NCBI GenBank assembly: GCA_913041095.1
Contig: CAJWIB010000032.1
Span: forward strand, 1-14,238
Direction: 5' to 3'
DNA length: 14,238 nt
Source: an uncultured Rhodospirillaceae bacterium
Lineage (GTDB): Bacteria > Pseudomonadota > Alphaproteobacteria > Rhodospirillales > UBA2165
The notes beneath the pieces are model-generated. The model made no database searches, had not been told where the DNA came from, and saw only the letters and a list, made by a program, of their open reading frames with translations. A program made the position numbers and the translations under genes. This document shows, piece by piece, positions 1 to 7,370 of this stretch; position 1 is the first letter of the stretch, and each line of letters opens with the position of its first letter.

Positions 1-2
1 AC

Positions 3-62
3 ATTGTCGGCTGGGAAGTGTTTGGGGGGGCACGAGTGAAAAGTCTTTACCAAGCAACGTAG
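3..62 (+). CDS. Possible C-terminal tail of an upstream gene (partial)
   Basis: The frame starting at base 3 is open to a TAG at 60-62 and reads as 19 residues with a protein-like composition (IVGWEVFGGARVKSLYQAT). It could be the last residues of a gene beginning outside the window, on the same strand as the UbiD gene. It is too short to identify, and another frame is also open here, so this is a weak call. Confidence 0.25.
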   Translation: MVGWEVFGGARVKSLYQAT

Positions 63-103
63 GTACTATTAGACGTAAGTACTATTATCTGTAACAGCTT
101 ACG
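63..103. promoter_or_regulatory. Repeat cluster upstream of the UbiD gene, candidate operator
   Basis: GTACTATTA occurs twice, at 63-71 and 79-87, with a 16-bp period. An inverted pair CGTAAG (74-79) and CTTACG (98-103) overlaps the second copy. The cluster lies 38 to 78 bp before the UbiD start, where a transcription factor could act. Function is inferred from position only. Confidence 0.3.
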
Positions 104-140
104 GTGTTTCAATTGAATCAAAATTCTCCAGGAGAGCCAA

Positions 141-1583
141 ATGATCGCTATCAATGATTTACAGATGTTTGCAGCTTCACTCGAGGAGCGAGGTCTGTTG
201 CACCGGATCAAGGCGCCAGTCGACCGGGACCTGGAACTGGCGCATGTGGCAGTGATGGGTGAACGCGCCAAGGGTCCGGCCCTGATTTTCGATAACGTCA
301 TCGGTTTCGACATCCCGATATTGATCAGCGCCTTTACTTCGCCGTCACGCATGGCGGTGGCGCTGGGTATGGAGCCGGGACCGTCGATGCCGGAATTGAG
401 CCGACTTTGGATGGAACGGACAACCGCTGGGCTGATACCGCCGGTCACGGTAAACAACGCGATGGTCGCCAAAAACCAACTGACCGGCGATGATGTGGAT
501 GTAAACCATTTCCCGGCGCCGCAACTTTATCCCAAGGATGGCGGACGTTTCTTCGGCACCACCGCTTATTTAGTTTGTCGCGATCCTGAAACGGGCTGGG
601 TTAATCTCGGCACCTACCGCATGCAAATTCTGGAACCCAACCGGGTGGGGGTTCAATTCCTACAAGGAAAGGACGCCGATCATATTTTGAAAAAATATAA
701 AGCCCGCGGCGAGAAGATGCCGGCGGCAGCGGTGCTCGGTGGCGACCCCCTGTTGTTCCTGGCCTCAGCCACTTTCATTGGAACTGGTATCAGCGAATTA
801 GACATCGTCGGCGCTTTGCGGCAGAAGCCAGTCGAGGTCTGGCAATCCGATCTTACTGGGTTGCCCCTACCGGCCGGCGCTGAGATCGTGTTGGAAGGAC
901 ATATCGATCCCGACGATCCGTGCCACGAAGGACCACTGGGCGAATATACCGGCTACTACACCCATGACCATTGGAGTAAGCCGGCCCTTAAAATCCAACG
1001 CATTCTGCATCGGGACCAGCCGTTATTTTGGTCCTGCACAGTAGGCAAACCGGTCAATGATATCCATATGCTGCAATGTCTAAGCCGCACTGGCGGCATC
1101 TGGCACGATTTGGAAACCATGAAGATCCCGGGTATCGAAAGCGTCTATGTGCCTCCCGAAGCCTGCGGCTGGTTCTGGACCATCGTCTCGATCCGCCAGA
1201 TGTATCCGGGTCACGCCAACCAGGTGGGTAATGCGGTGTTGGCTTCCTCGGGAGGTCATCACGCCACCAAAGGGGTTATTGTGGTTGACCACGATATCGC
1301 CGCCGATGATTTATCTGGTGTTTGGTGGGCTCTGTCGACCCGCTTCGATCCAAGCCGATCACTAACCTTGGATCAGGGCCGGGCGACCAAGTTGGACCCC
1401 AGCCTGCCTTACGGCGACCGCCATATCACAGGTCGCATGATCATTAACGCCTGCATCCCCTACGAATGGGAGGAAAAGCCGGAGCAAGTCGAGTTGGATG
1501 CTGAGATGGTCGCCAAGGTCAAAGCAAGATGGGCGGATTTCGATATGCCCGACATCGATCCAAACCGTATCATGGGCATCTGA
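141..1583 (+). CDS. UbiD family decarboxylase (prenylated-FMN dependent)
   Basis: A 480-residue member of the UbiD/Fdc family, cytoplasmic enzymes that use prenylated FMN to (de)carboxylate aromatic or alpha,beta-unsaturated acids. Length is normal. By comparison with yeast/Aspergillus Fdc1, the motif NLGTYR (155-160) supplies a metal-binding Asn and the catalytic Arg160. ISELDIVGAL carries the likely metal ligand Glu219. EGPLGE gives the catalytic Glu263 and Glu268, followed by YTGYY. His181 is a candidate metal ligand. The start is well supported: AGGAG at 130-134, six bases before ATG. No ubiX (prenyl-FMN synthase) is in the window, so the cofactor must come from elsewhere. The nearby acyl-CoA synthetase and TRAP transporter fit catabolism of an organic acid rather than ubiquinone synthesis. 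The substrate cannot be read from sequence. Confidence 0.93.
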   Translation: MIAINDLQMFAASLEERGLLHRIKAPVDRDLELAHVAVMGERAKGPALIFDNVIGFDIPILISAFTSPSRMAVALGMEPGPSMPELSRLWMERTTAGLIPPVTVNNAMVAKNQLTGDDVDVNHFPAPQLYPKDGGRFFGTTAYLVCRDPETGWVNLGTYRMQILEPNRVGVQFLQGKDADHILKKYKARGEKMPAAAVLGGDPLLFLASATFIGTGISELDIVGALRQKPVEVWQSDLTGLPLPAGAEIVLEGHIDPDDPCHEGPLGEYTGYYTHDHWSKPALKIQRILHRDQPLFWSCTVGKPVNDIHMLQCLSRTGGIWHDLETMKIPGIESVYVPPEACGWFWTIVSIRQMYPGHANQVGNAVLASSGGHHATKGVIVVDHDIAADDLSGVWWALSTRFDPSRSLTLDQGRATKLDPSLPYGDRHITGRMIINACIPYEWEEKPEQVELDAEMVAKVKARWADFDMPDIDPNRIMGI

Positions 1584-1716
1584 TAGAGGATACATTTCAA
1601 AAGGAATAATTTGAGATTGGAAAGTATTTGCCGAGTCGAGTTGATTTTGCGGCCGAGAAAGGCGAAATTAATCTTTTCAAGCTGGCTTTAAACTGAACCT
1701 ACACCGCGCGAAAAAT

Positions 1717-3024
1717 CTAATCCATCGTATTGGGCAGATAGATTGATATTTGGGGGAAGGCAATCAGCAGGGCGACAACGATCAGTTCGCAAAACAGGAA
1801 CCAGGTCACACCTTTAAATATGGTTTCTAGCTCTATGGATTTACCAACAACGCTCTTGATGACATAGACGTTGAAACCTACTGGCGGCGTCAACAGCCCG
1901 ATCTCCAAATACTTAACCACCAGGACGCCGAACCATATGAGGTCGAGTTGCAGCGCCTCAAACATCGGGAGCAAGACAGGCAGTGTGATCAGCAAAATAC
2001 CCAGGGGATCCAGGAACATGCCGAGCAGCAGGTAAATAAGAGAAGCACCGATCACCAAAAGCAGTGGATCAAGAGCCCAGTCACCGATCAATTGGCCCAG
2101 ATAGACCGGCATGCCGGTCAGAGCCAGAAATTTGGTCAACATGACGGCGCCGACGGCAACAAAGAAAATCCGCGCTGTGCTGGTTACCGCTTCTAATACG
2201 CTGCTCCAGATGACCGTCAAATTCATACGCCCCTGTAAAAATCCGATGACAAAGGCCAAAAAGGCACCAAAGGCACCAGCCTCGGTTGGCGTGACAATGC
2301 CCCCATATAAACCGCCGATGATGCCCAGGATAAGCACAAGAAGCGGCCATACAGCGCCAAGCGCCTTATAACGCTCGGCCCGGTCGACTTCGACATCAAT
2401 GCGCGGGGCGAGATTCGGATTAAGTTTGCAGCGGGTAATAATCATGGCACCGTAGACGGTAGCGGTCAGAAGCCCAGGAAATACGCCGGCAATGAGAAGT
2501 TTGGTGATCGATACCTCGGCAAAGACGCCATACAGTACAAACAGGATACTGGGTGGAATTAACGATCCGAGAGTACCGGCGGCGGCGACAGTGCCGGTTG
2601 CCAATCCCTTGTCATAGCCCTGTTTCAACATTTCGGGGATGGCAATACGGCCCATGGCGGCTGCCGTCGCCACGCTTGAGCCGGAGGCGGCGGCAAAACC
2701 CGCGCAGGCGAAATTGCTGGCTACCGCGAGCCCACCGGGGAGGGCGCTGAGCCACAACCGCGCGGCGCGGAAAAGAGCTGAACTGATGCCGGAATGATGG
2801 GCGATGGCACCCATGAGCAAAAACATCGGGATGGCGGACAAAGACCAATGGGCAGCAAAATCGAATGGTATTGTCTTCAACATGCCGAAGGCCACATCGA
2901 GGCCACGCAGCTGGGCTATGCCGAGAAAAGGCATCAGAGCCAGGGCCACACCAATGGGCATGCGCATGGCGATCAATAGTAAAACCGCGCCAATGCAATA
3001 AAAACCTAGTTCAAGAGATGACAA
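1717..3024 (-). CDS. dctM: TRAP transporter large permease, DctM type
   Basis: A 435-residue, strongly hydrophobic protein of normal length for the large membrane subunit of a tripartite ATP-independent periplasmic (TRAP) transporter, which drives uptake with an ion gradient. Family signatures are clear: SGSSVATAAAMGRIAIPEM, then AAGTLGSLIPPSI, YGGIVTPTEAGAFGAF, LGMFLDPLGILLITLPVLLP and the C-terminal TPPVGFNVYVI. The start is a TTG at 3022-3024, with GGAG seven bases upstream. The next in-frame ATG (residue 21) would remove most of the first membrane segment. It lies 25 bp downstream of dctQ, so the two are almost certainly co-transcribed. It is convergent with the UbiD gene, with only about 130 bp between them and no clear terminator there. 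Confidence 0.95.
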   Translation of the reverse strand: MSSLELGFYCIGAVLLLIAMRMPIGVALALMPFLGIAQLRGLDVAFGMLKTIPFDFAAHWSLSAIPMFLLMGAIAHHSGISSALFRAARLWLSALPGGLAVASNFACAGFAAASGSSVATAAAMGRIAIPEMLKQGYDKGLATGTVAAAGTLGSLIPPSILFVLYGVFAEVSITKLLIAGVFPGLLTATVYGAMIITRCKLNPNLAPRIDVEVDRAERYKALGAVWPLLVLILGIIGGLYGGIVTPTEAGAFGAFLAFVIGFLQGRMNLTVIWSSVLEAVTSTARIFFVAVGAVMLTKFLALTGMPVYLGQLIGDWALDPLLLVIGASLIYLLLGMFLDPLGILLITLPVLLPMFEALQLDLIWFGVLVVKYLEIGLLTPPVGFNVYVIKSVVGKSIELETIFKGVTWFLFCELIVVALLIAFPQISIYLPNTMD

Positions 3025-3049
3025 GAAAAGACTCCGATTTGCTAATTAT

Positions 3050-3544
3050 TTATCCATTTGGCTGGCGGAAATCATTGATCGCCCGGACCAACGCATAGGC
3101 GGCCATGACGCCGGTGCCGATGGGCAGGAACCAACGGCTTGGCCAAACCACGATATCATCGTCGGAAGCCTGGACCATCTCGCCTTCGAGAGTTCGGGTG
3201 AAGGCTTCCTCGCCGGTGAACCACATGAACACCAACATGAAAATAAAGGTGATGATCCCCATGACGCCATCCAACCTAAACACCGCTTTCTCGGTCATTT
3301 TCCGGGTGAACAATTCAACGATAATGTGACCTTCGTCACGAGCTACATAAGCCAGAGGAAAAAAAACAATCATAACCATATAGTAATTGGCAGCGACTTC
3401 GATAGTCCCTTCGATTTGGTAATCAAACAGATATTTGGTCGCCACATCGGCGGACACATGCAGCATCATTATCAGCATGATGATGCAAGAAAGACCGATC
3501 AACAGGTTCGATGGCATTTCAATTAGCTGTTCGAATTTGCGCAT
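3050..3544 (-). CDS. dctQ: TRAP transporter small permease, DctQ type
   Basis: A 164-residue protein with four hydrophobic segments, at roughly residues 12-32, 45-67, 88-112 and 138-156. This is the size and topology of the small TRAP membrane subunit. The segment FFPLAYVARDEGHIIVELF between helices 2 and 3 matches the DctQ pattern of a conserved R-x-x-H/G-I loop. ATG at 3542-3544 is preceded by a G-rich ribosome binding site a few bases upstream. It is the first gene of a dctQM pair, divergent from the binding-protein gene at 3836. Confidence 0.9.
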   Translation of the reverse strand: MRKFEQLIEMPSNLLIGLSCIIMLIMMLHVSADVATKYLFDYQIEGTIEVAANYYMVMIVFFPLAYVARDEGHIIVELFTRKMTEKAVFRLDGVMGIITFIFMLVFMWFTGEEAFTRTLEGEMVQASDDDIVVWPSRWFLPIGTGVMAAYALVRAINDFRQPNG

Positions 3545-3835
3545 AGCCCCCCCAATTTAACGCAATTTAAGTATCGAATATCCTACCATATATACCCCAC
3601 CCCACCACTAGGTAGAGTAATTTTATTGCCTAGGTGCTAATCCATTATTTCAGATATTGCACGTTTGAGCTAAATGAGGCAAGATTAAGAAATCCAGCCC
3701 GGTCGTAGCCGGTCAAATGATAGTGGTAACATTCGGGCCGGAACATGCTGTGCGCAGTTTTTCCGCAGGAGGTTATTTGTAAAGCGGATCATCTGTGTGA
3801 AATTGAAAACTTTAAATATCAGAGGGGGGATCCTT
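3545..3835. promoter_or_regulatory. Divergent intergenic region between dctQM and dctP
   Basis: About 290 bp with no convincing gene; it must hold the promoters for both halves of the TRAP transporter. CCGGTC is repeated at 3699-3704 and 3709-3714, a 10-bp period placing both copies on the same DNA face, which is typical of activator or repressor sites. CTAGGT also recurs at 3608-3613 and 3630-3635 around an AT-rich core. No strong sigma-70 promoter could be assigned by eye. The ribosome binding site for dctP is the purine tract at 3821-3830. Confidence 0.4.
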
Positions 3836-4969
3836 ATGATTAAATTTTTTAAACGCACAATCGTTGCCGTTGGCGCTATAGCCGCAATTTTAACGATGAA
3901 CTCTGTAGCATCGGCGGGAGAATATGTTTACGGCTCTTGGATCGCCGCCAAGCATGGCGTTAATCAAGATGGCCTGCTGCCCTTTTTCAAAGCCGTAGAG
4001 AAAGAAACCGGTGGTTCGGTAAAGTGGAAATTGCTGGCCGGTGGTCAATTGGTCAGCGCCCGCAGTACATTGCCAGGCGTTCGGGATAGGATTGCTGACG
4101 CCGGCCTGGTGATCCCAGTGTTTAACCGTAAAGAACTGGGCCACAACAATGTCATTTTTGATATGCAGAGTTTCGGCTCCAGCCCAGTTGCTATCGCCGG
4201 CGCATCAACCGAGACGATCATGCGTGATTGTCCGGAATGTCTAGCCGAATATAGGAAACAAAAAGTGGTCTATATCGGCGGTTTTGGTACCACGGCCTTT
4301 AAGCTTATTTGCGCCAAACCGATTACCACATTGGCACAGGTCAAGGGGCTGAAAGCCCGCGCTGTTGGTGCCGCTGCCCGTTGGGTTAAGGCCATGGGCG
4401 GTATCCCGGTCTCCATGTCACCCGTAGATGGGGTAACCGCCATGCAGCGAGGGGCGCTAACCTGTCTACATGGCCCCATACCCTGGCTGAAGTCCTACGG
4501 CTACATGGACGTAACCAAATCAATCATTAACTATCCCATGGGTACGCCGCGCGGCCTCGCCATGATGGCCCTGAACCGGAAAGTCTGGAACGGGTTATCG
4601 ATGTCCGAGAAAAAAGCCATGCTCAAACATTTCCCAGGCGCATCGGCACGCGCGACCTTGATTGGCTATATGGCTGAAGACATCAAGATTCTAGCCGCCG
4701 CCAAGAAAAAAGGCATTATCGTTGTGCCGGGCAGCAAGAAATTCGCCGATTTGATGGCTAAGCACCGCAAGAGCGAATTAACCGCCATTCCCAAGGCTGT
4801 CAAGCGGGTCGGTGTCAAGGCAGACGCCGCCAAGCGGATAATGGCCGCCCACGTCAAGAACCTCACCAAGTGGGAAAAGATCGCCGCCGAAGTCGGCACC
4901 GATGTAGGCAAAATGGCCGCAGCGTTCAAGCGAGAAATTTATGACCGGATAGATATCAGCAAGATGTAA
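3836..4969 (+). CDS. dctP: TRAP transporter solute-binding protein, DctP family
   Basis: A 377-residue periplasmic binding protein that captures the substrate and delivers it to DctQM. The start is ATG 3836, chosen because the purine tract AGAGGGGGGA ends five bases before it and a signal peptide follows directly: KR at residues 6-7, a hydrophobic core at 8-23, and a predicted cut after ASA (25-27). A GTG 39 bp upstream would bury the signal peptide. LKARAVG (172-178) holds the Arg175 expected to bind a substrate carboxylate in this family, followed by the usual WxKxMGGIPV. An organic acid ligand is therefore likely, but which one is unknown. It is divergent from dctQM and ends just before a strong terminator. 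Confidence 0.94.
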   Translation: MIKFFKRTIVAVGAIAAILTMNSVASAGEYVYGSWIAAKHGVNQDGLLPFFKAVEKETGGSVKWKLLAGGQLVSARSTLPGVRDRIADAGLVIPVFNRKELGHNNVIFDMQSFGSSPVAIAGASTETIMRDCPECLAEYRKQKVVYIGGFGTTAFKLICAKPITTLAQVKGLKARAVGAAARWVKAMGGIPVSMSPVDGVTAMQRGALTCLHGPIPWLKSYGYMDVTKSIINYPMGTPRGLAMMALNRKVWNGLSMSEKKAMLKHFPGASARATLIGYMAEDIKILAAAKKKGIIVVPGSKKFADLMAKHRKSELTAIPKAVKRVGVKADAAKRIMAAHVKNLTKWEKIAAEVGTDVGKMAAAFKREIYDRIDISKM

Positions 4970-4989
4970 AAATCACATACGGACCTCAA

Positions 4990-5014
4990 GGGGCGGGCTC
5001 GGCCCGTCCCTTTT
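4990..5014 (+). terminator. Rho-independent terminator after dctP
   Basis: A nine-base-pair stem (GGGGCGGGC at 4990-4998 with GCCCGTCCC at 5002-5010, including one G-U pair) closes a three-base loop and is followed directly by TTTT. It lies 20 bp after the dctP stop. Confidence 0.9.
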
Positions 5015-5091
5015 GTCTGTTCAGGCCCGTTCGTTTCTGCTTGAATTTCACCAAAATCATGGGCGTTAAAACAATGATCCAGATGCATTGA

Positions 5092-5217
5092 GGCACCTTT
5101 CCTCTCGGCGAAGATTTACTCAAAGAAGGCAAGGTGCGCTTTCTAGCTGCCCCCGCGAAAGGCATCAAAAAAATCATGATGCGGATTGGCAAAACGCACG
5201 ATTTGAACGGGCTTTAA
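5092..5217 (+). pseudogene. Orphan C-terminal coding fragment, unrecognised
   Basis: After a TGA at 5089-5091 this frame is open for 41 codons to TAA 5215. It reads like real protein (for example EDLLKEGKVRFLAAP, then KKIMMRIGKTHDLNGL) but has no start codon or ribosome binding site. The same frame is also open upstream of the TGA from about 5041. It may be the decayed 3' end of a gene whose front was lost, sitting between the dctP terminator and the convergent acyl-CoA synthetase, or chance. Family not recognised. Confidence 0.3.
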
Positions 5218-5219
5218 AC

Positions 5220-6761
5220 CTAGCGCAGCCCGCGCAGCTTTAGTTTATCGATCTTCGCCGGGCCAGTTTTCGGCAGCTCGTTAAAGAATTCAACAACTTT
5301 AGGGACTTTGTATTTGACTAGGCGCTCAGTGCAATAATCGATGACGTTTTGTTCGCTTAACTCTTCACCAGGCACCAGCGAAATACAGGCTTTGACCACT
5401 TCGCCCGAGAAGTCATCTTCCATGGCGACTGTCGCAGCCTCCCGGATGGCATCGTGATTGAGCAGAACTTCGTCGACCTCTCGCGGGTAAACGTTATAGC
5501 CGCCGACCAGGATCATTTCCTTTTTGCGATCGACCAAAAACAGATAACCATCTTCGTCGAAATAACCAATATCGCCGGTGTAAAGCCAGCCGTCGCGGAT
5601 CGTTTCCGCGGTCTCTTCCGGACGGTTGCGGTAGCTGGTAGTAAAGGTGTCTGCTTTGATGCGAACTTCGCCACGTTTTCCATCCGGCATGATCGTTTCA
5701 CCACTTTCGAGATCGACGATTTCTATTTCCGTCAGGGGCGGAATTTGCCCAATCGACATCAAGCGGCGCTCACCATGGGTCGGATTGCAGCCAACCGGCG
5801 CACCTTCAGACATGCCGCCGCCTTCCAGCAACATACAACCGGTTTTCTCTTCCCAGGTATTCAGTAAATATTCTGAACACGCCGCACCGCCTGAGAGACA
5901 GTACTTAAGCTTGGAAAAATCCGTGGTGTCGATTTTCTCGCTGGCCAAGAGCCCCATATAGATAACCGGTGGCCCGCCGGCAAACACAGTGATGTCGTGA
6001 TCTTCAAAAGCTGCTAGCACATCGTCAGGCTTATACATCGGAATGATAACCGTGGTCGCCCGGATATAGATCGGCATGATATTGACGAAATGGTGCCCCC
6101 AGATATGGAAAATCGGCGCCACCGACAAGACACGCTCGGTATCAAAATCGAGCTGCCAGGGCGTGCAGATAATACGGCAAAACAACTCCATCATGGCGTG
6201 GTTGTGCTCCGCCCCTTTGGGCAGGCCGGTGGTGCCGCCAGTAAAGAACATGGCTGATTTATCTTCAGGTTTGGGTAAGGGTTCCGGCAATTTCATCGCC
6301 GCGTCATTGATCCAAGCTTCGAGGGCAAAGTCGCCTTCGCCCATCACGATGATGTTTTCGACGCCGAGTTTTTTTGCCTGCTCGTTGACTTGATCGGTGA
6401 AAGGCGAACTACAAATAATGACGGCAGGGTTGACATCAGCCAGTAGCGGTGCCATTTCGTGCTCGGTATACATCGGGTTCATTAAGGCAATCTGGGCGCC
6501 GGCCGCCATACCGCCCATGGCCGCAACGGATGTCTCGACGGAATTTCCCATGATGATTGCGACTCGTCCACCCTTAGCGCCCATTTCCTGCAGGCGATGC
6601 GCCAAACCACCAACTGCACGTTCATATTGGACGTAAGTGACCCGCGTGTCTTCGCAGATAAAGGCGTCACGGTCGGGAGCAATCTTGGCGGCTTCCTGTA
6701 CCGCATGAATGATTGTTGGATAAACCGGTAAATCATCCCGCAGCGTCATTGTTGATTTCAT
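5220..6761 (-). CDS. Acyl-CoA synthetase / AMP-dependent ligase (ANL superfamily)
   Basis: A 513-residue soluble adenylating enzyme that should activate a carboxylic acid with ATP and then form a CoA thioester. Core motifs are in order: the phosphate loop TGGTTGLPKG (174-183), GGGMSEG in the A5 position (314-320), YTGD (395-398) with the ribose-binding Asp, the hinge DRKKEMILVGGYNVYP (411-426), and near the C-terminus KTGPAKIDK with the likely catalytic Lys503. ATG 6761 was chosen because GGGGGATGG lies a few bases upstream. A longer reading to 6830 has no such site, and its first 23 residues do not resemble the family. The A5 motif lacks the common YGMTE tyrosine. Substrate is unknown. With the UbiD gene and TRAP transporter nearby, an imported organic or aromatic acid is a reasonable guess. 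Confidence 0.93.
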   Translation of the reverse strand: MKSTMTLRDDLPVYPTIIHAVQEAAKIAPDRDAFICEDTRVTYVQYERAVGGLAHRLQEMGAKGGRVAIIMGNSVETSVAAMGGMAAGAQIALMNPMYTEHEMAPLLADVNPAVIICSSPFTDQVNEQAKKLGVENIIVMGEGDFALEAWINDAAMKLPEPLPKPEDKSAMFFTGGTTGLPKGAEHNHAMMELFCRIICTPWQLDFDTERVLSVAPIFHIWGHHFVNIMPIYIRATTVIIPMYKPDDVLAAFEDHDITVFAGGPPVIYMGLLASEKIDTTDFSKLKYCLSGGAACSEYLLNTWEEKTGCMLLEGGGMSEGAPVGCNPTHGERRLMSIGQIPPLTEIEIVDLESGETIMPDGKRGEVRIKADTFTTSYRNRPEETAETIRDGWLYTGDIGYFDEDGYLFLVDRKKEMILVGGYNVYPREVDEVLLNHDAIREAATVAMEDDFSGEVVKACISLVPGEELSEQNVIDYCTERLVKYKVPKVVEFFNELPKTGPAKIDKLKLRGLR

Positions 6762-6841
6762 AGCCATCCCCCATTTTTTAAATTTGCTCGTGCAGGATAT
6801 AGTGAAGAACAAGGTCAGCCATCGCAACAATTAAAACAGAC

Positions 6842-7091
6842 TGCATTAATCTCAACCAAAGCCGGCCAAGCGCCGTTGACGGCACCCGCAACAAGGTGTT
6901 TTCAGACCAATACTATCGGGTGCCGCATTTTGATCTATTGAGAGGCCGTCCCTATAACCGCCTCACCGTTCAGACGTCACGCGGCTATCCCTTGGCTGTT
7001 CGCCGAAATCTATTATGAGGATGAGCGTGAGAAAAGAATTCGGCACTACGCCGATATCTACGGTGCCCACCTGAGTTCAGCGACCGCGTAA
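6842..7091 (+). pseudogene. Decayed remnant resembling a B12-binding radical SAM protein
   Basis: Frame one (to TGA 7016) includes FDLLRGRPYNRLTVQTSRG, closely matching the segment that precedes the CxxxCxxC iron-sulfur motif in cobalamin-binding radical SAM proteins. Here the expected RGCP reads RGYP and the cysteines never follow. From about 6990 the next frame stays open to TAA 7089 with protein-like text (FAEIYYEDEREKRIRHYADI). No start codon or ribosome binding site is seen. This looks like a short leftover of a larger gene broken by deletion and frameshift. The family call rests on one motif; the second half is unrecognised. Confidence 0.45.
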
Positions 7092-7148
7092 AGCCAGCTT
7101 AGTGAGATGACAATTTTGTTCCCTTCACCTGGAAGGAAAATTAGTCCG

Positions 7149-7370
7149 ATGAAAAAACTAACAAAATTATAGGCGCATCCCTGCTGGCCGGTGTTTTTAC
7201 CACAGATAGCTTGGCCGATATTTCAATGAGCATGGCTTTCAGGCTTTGCGATTGCCGGACATTCCACTATCTCTTTTTGAGCCCTGCATCAATATCCCTT
7301 GCTCATGCAATCGGGTGGGCGAGCCGAGTTACATCAATCATTTTGGTCCGTGGTGCTGACTTGCGGCGTT
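7149..7370 (+). pseudogene. Frameshifted remnant of a small secreted protein gene
   Basis: ATG 7149 opens MKKLTK, then a TAG after seven codons. Restoring one A in the AAAA run near 7162-7165 would continue as IIGASLLAGVFTTDSLADI, together a typical signal peptide (basic start, hydrophobic core, alanine-containing cut region). GGAAGG lies upstream at 7131-7136, rather far from the ATG. Beyond about 7240 the reading drifts between frames, and an alternative frame gives a cysteine-rich text ending at 7357-7359. It appears to be a dead gene; the mature product is not recognisable. Confidence 0.4.

Noticed and set aside
3767..3782. Perfect AGGAGG upstream of dctP
   Set aside because: The only start codon at suitable spacing is TTG followed at once by TAA; no gene follows, and dctP has its own closer site.
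3797..3835. Upstream GTG start for the TRAP binding protein
   Set aside because: It would put 13 polar residues before a complete signal peptide and ignores the strong ribosome binding site before ATG 3836.
4986..5192. Minus-strand 68-codon open frame across the dctP terminator
   Set aside because: It overlaps the terminator hairpin, has no ribosome binding site and has unnatural composition.
5454..5867. Open frame of 137 codons on the plus strand
   Set aside because: It mirrors the acyl-CoA synthetase coding frame; the real gene has intact adenylation motifs on the minus strand.
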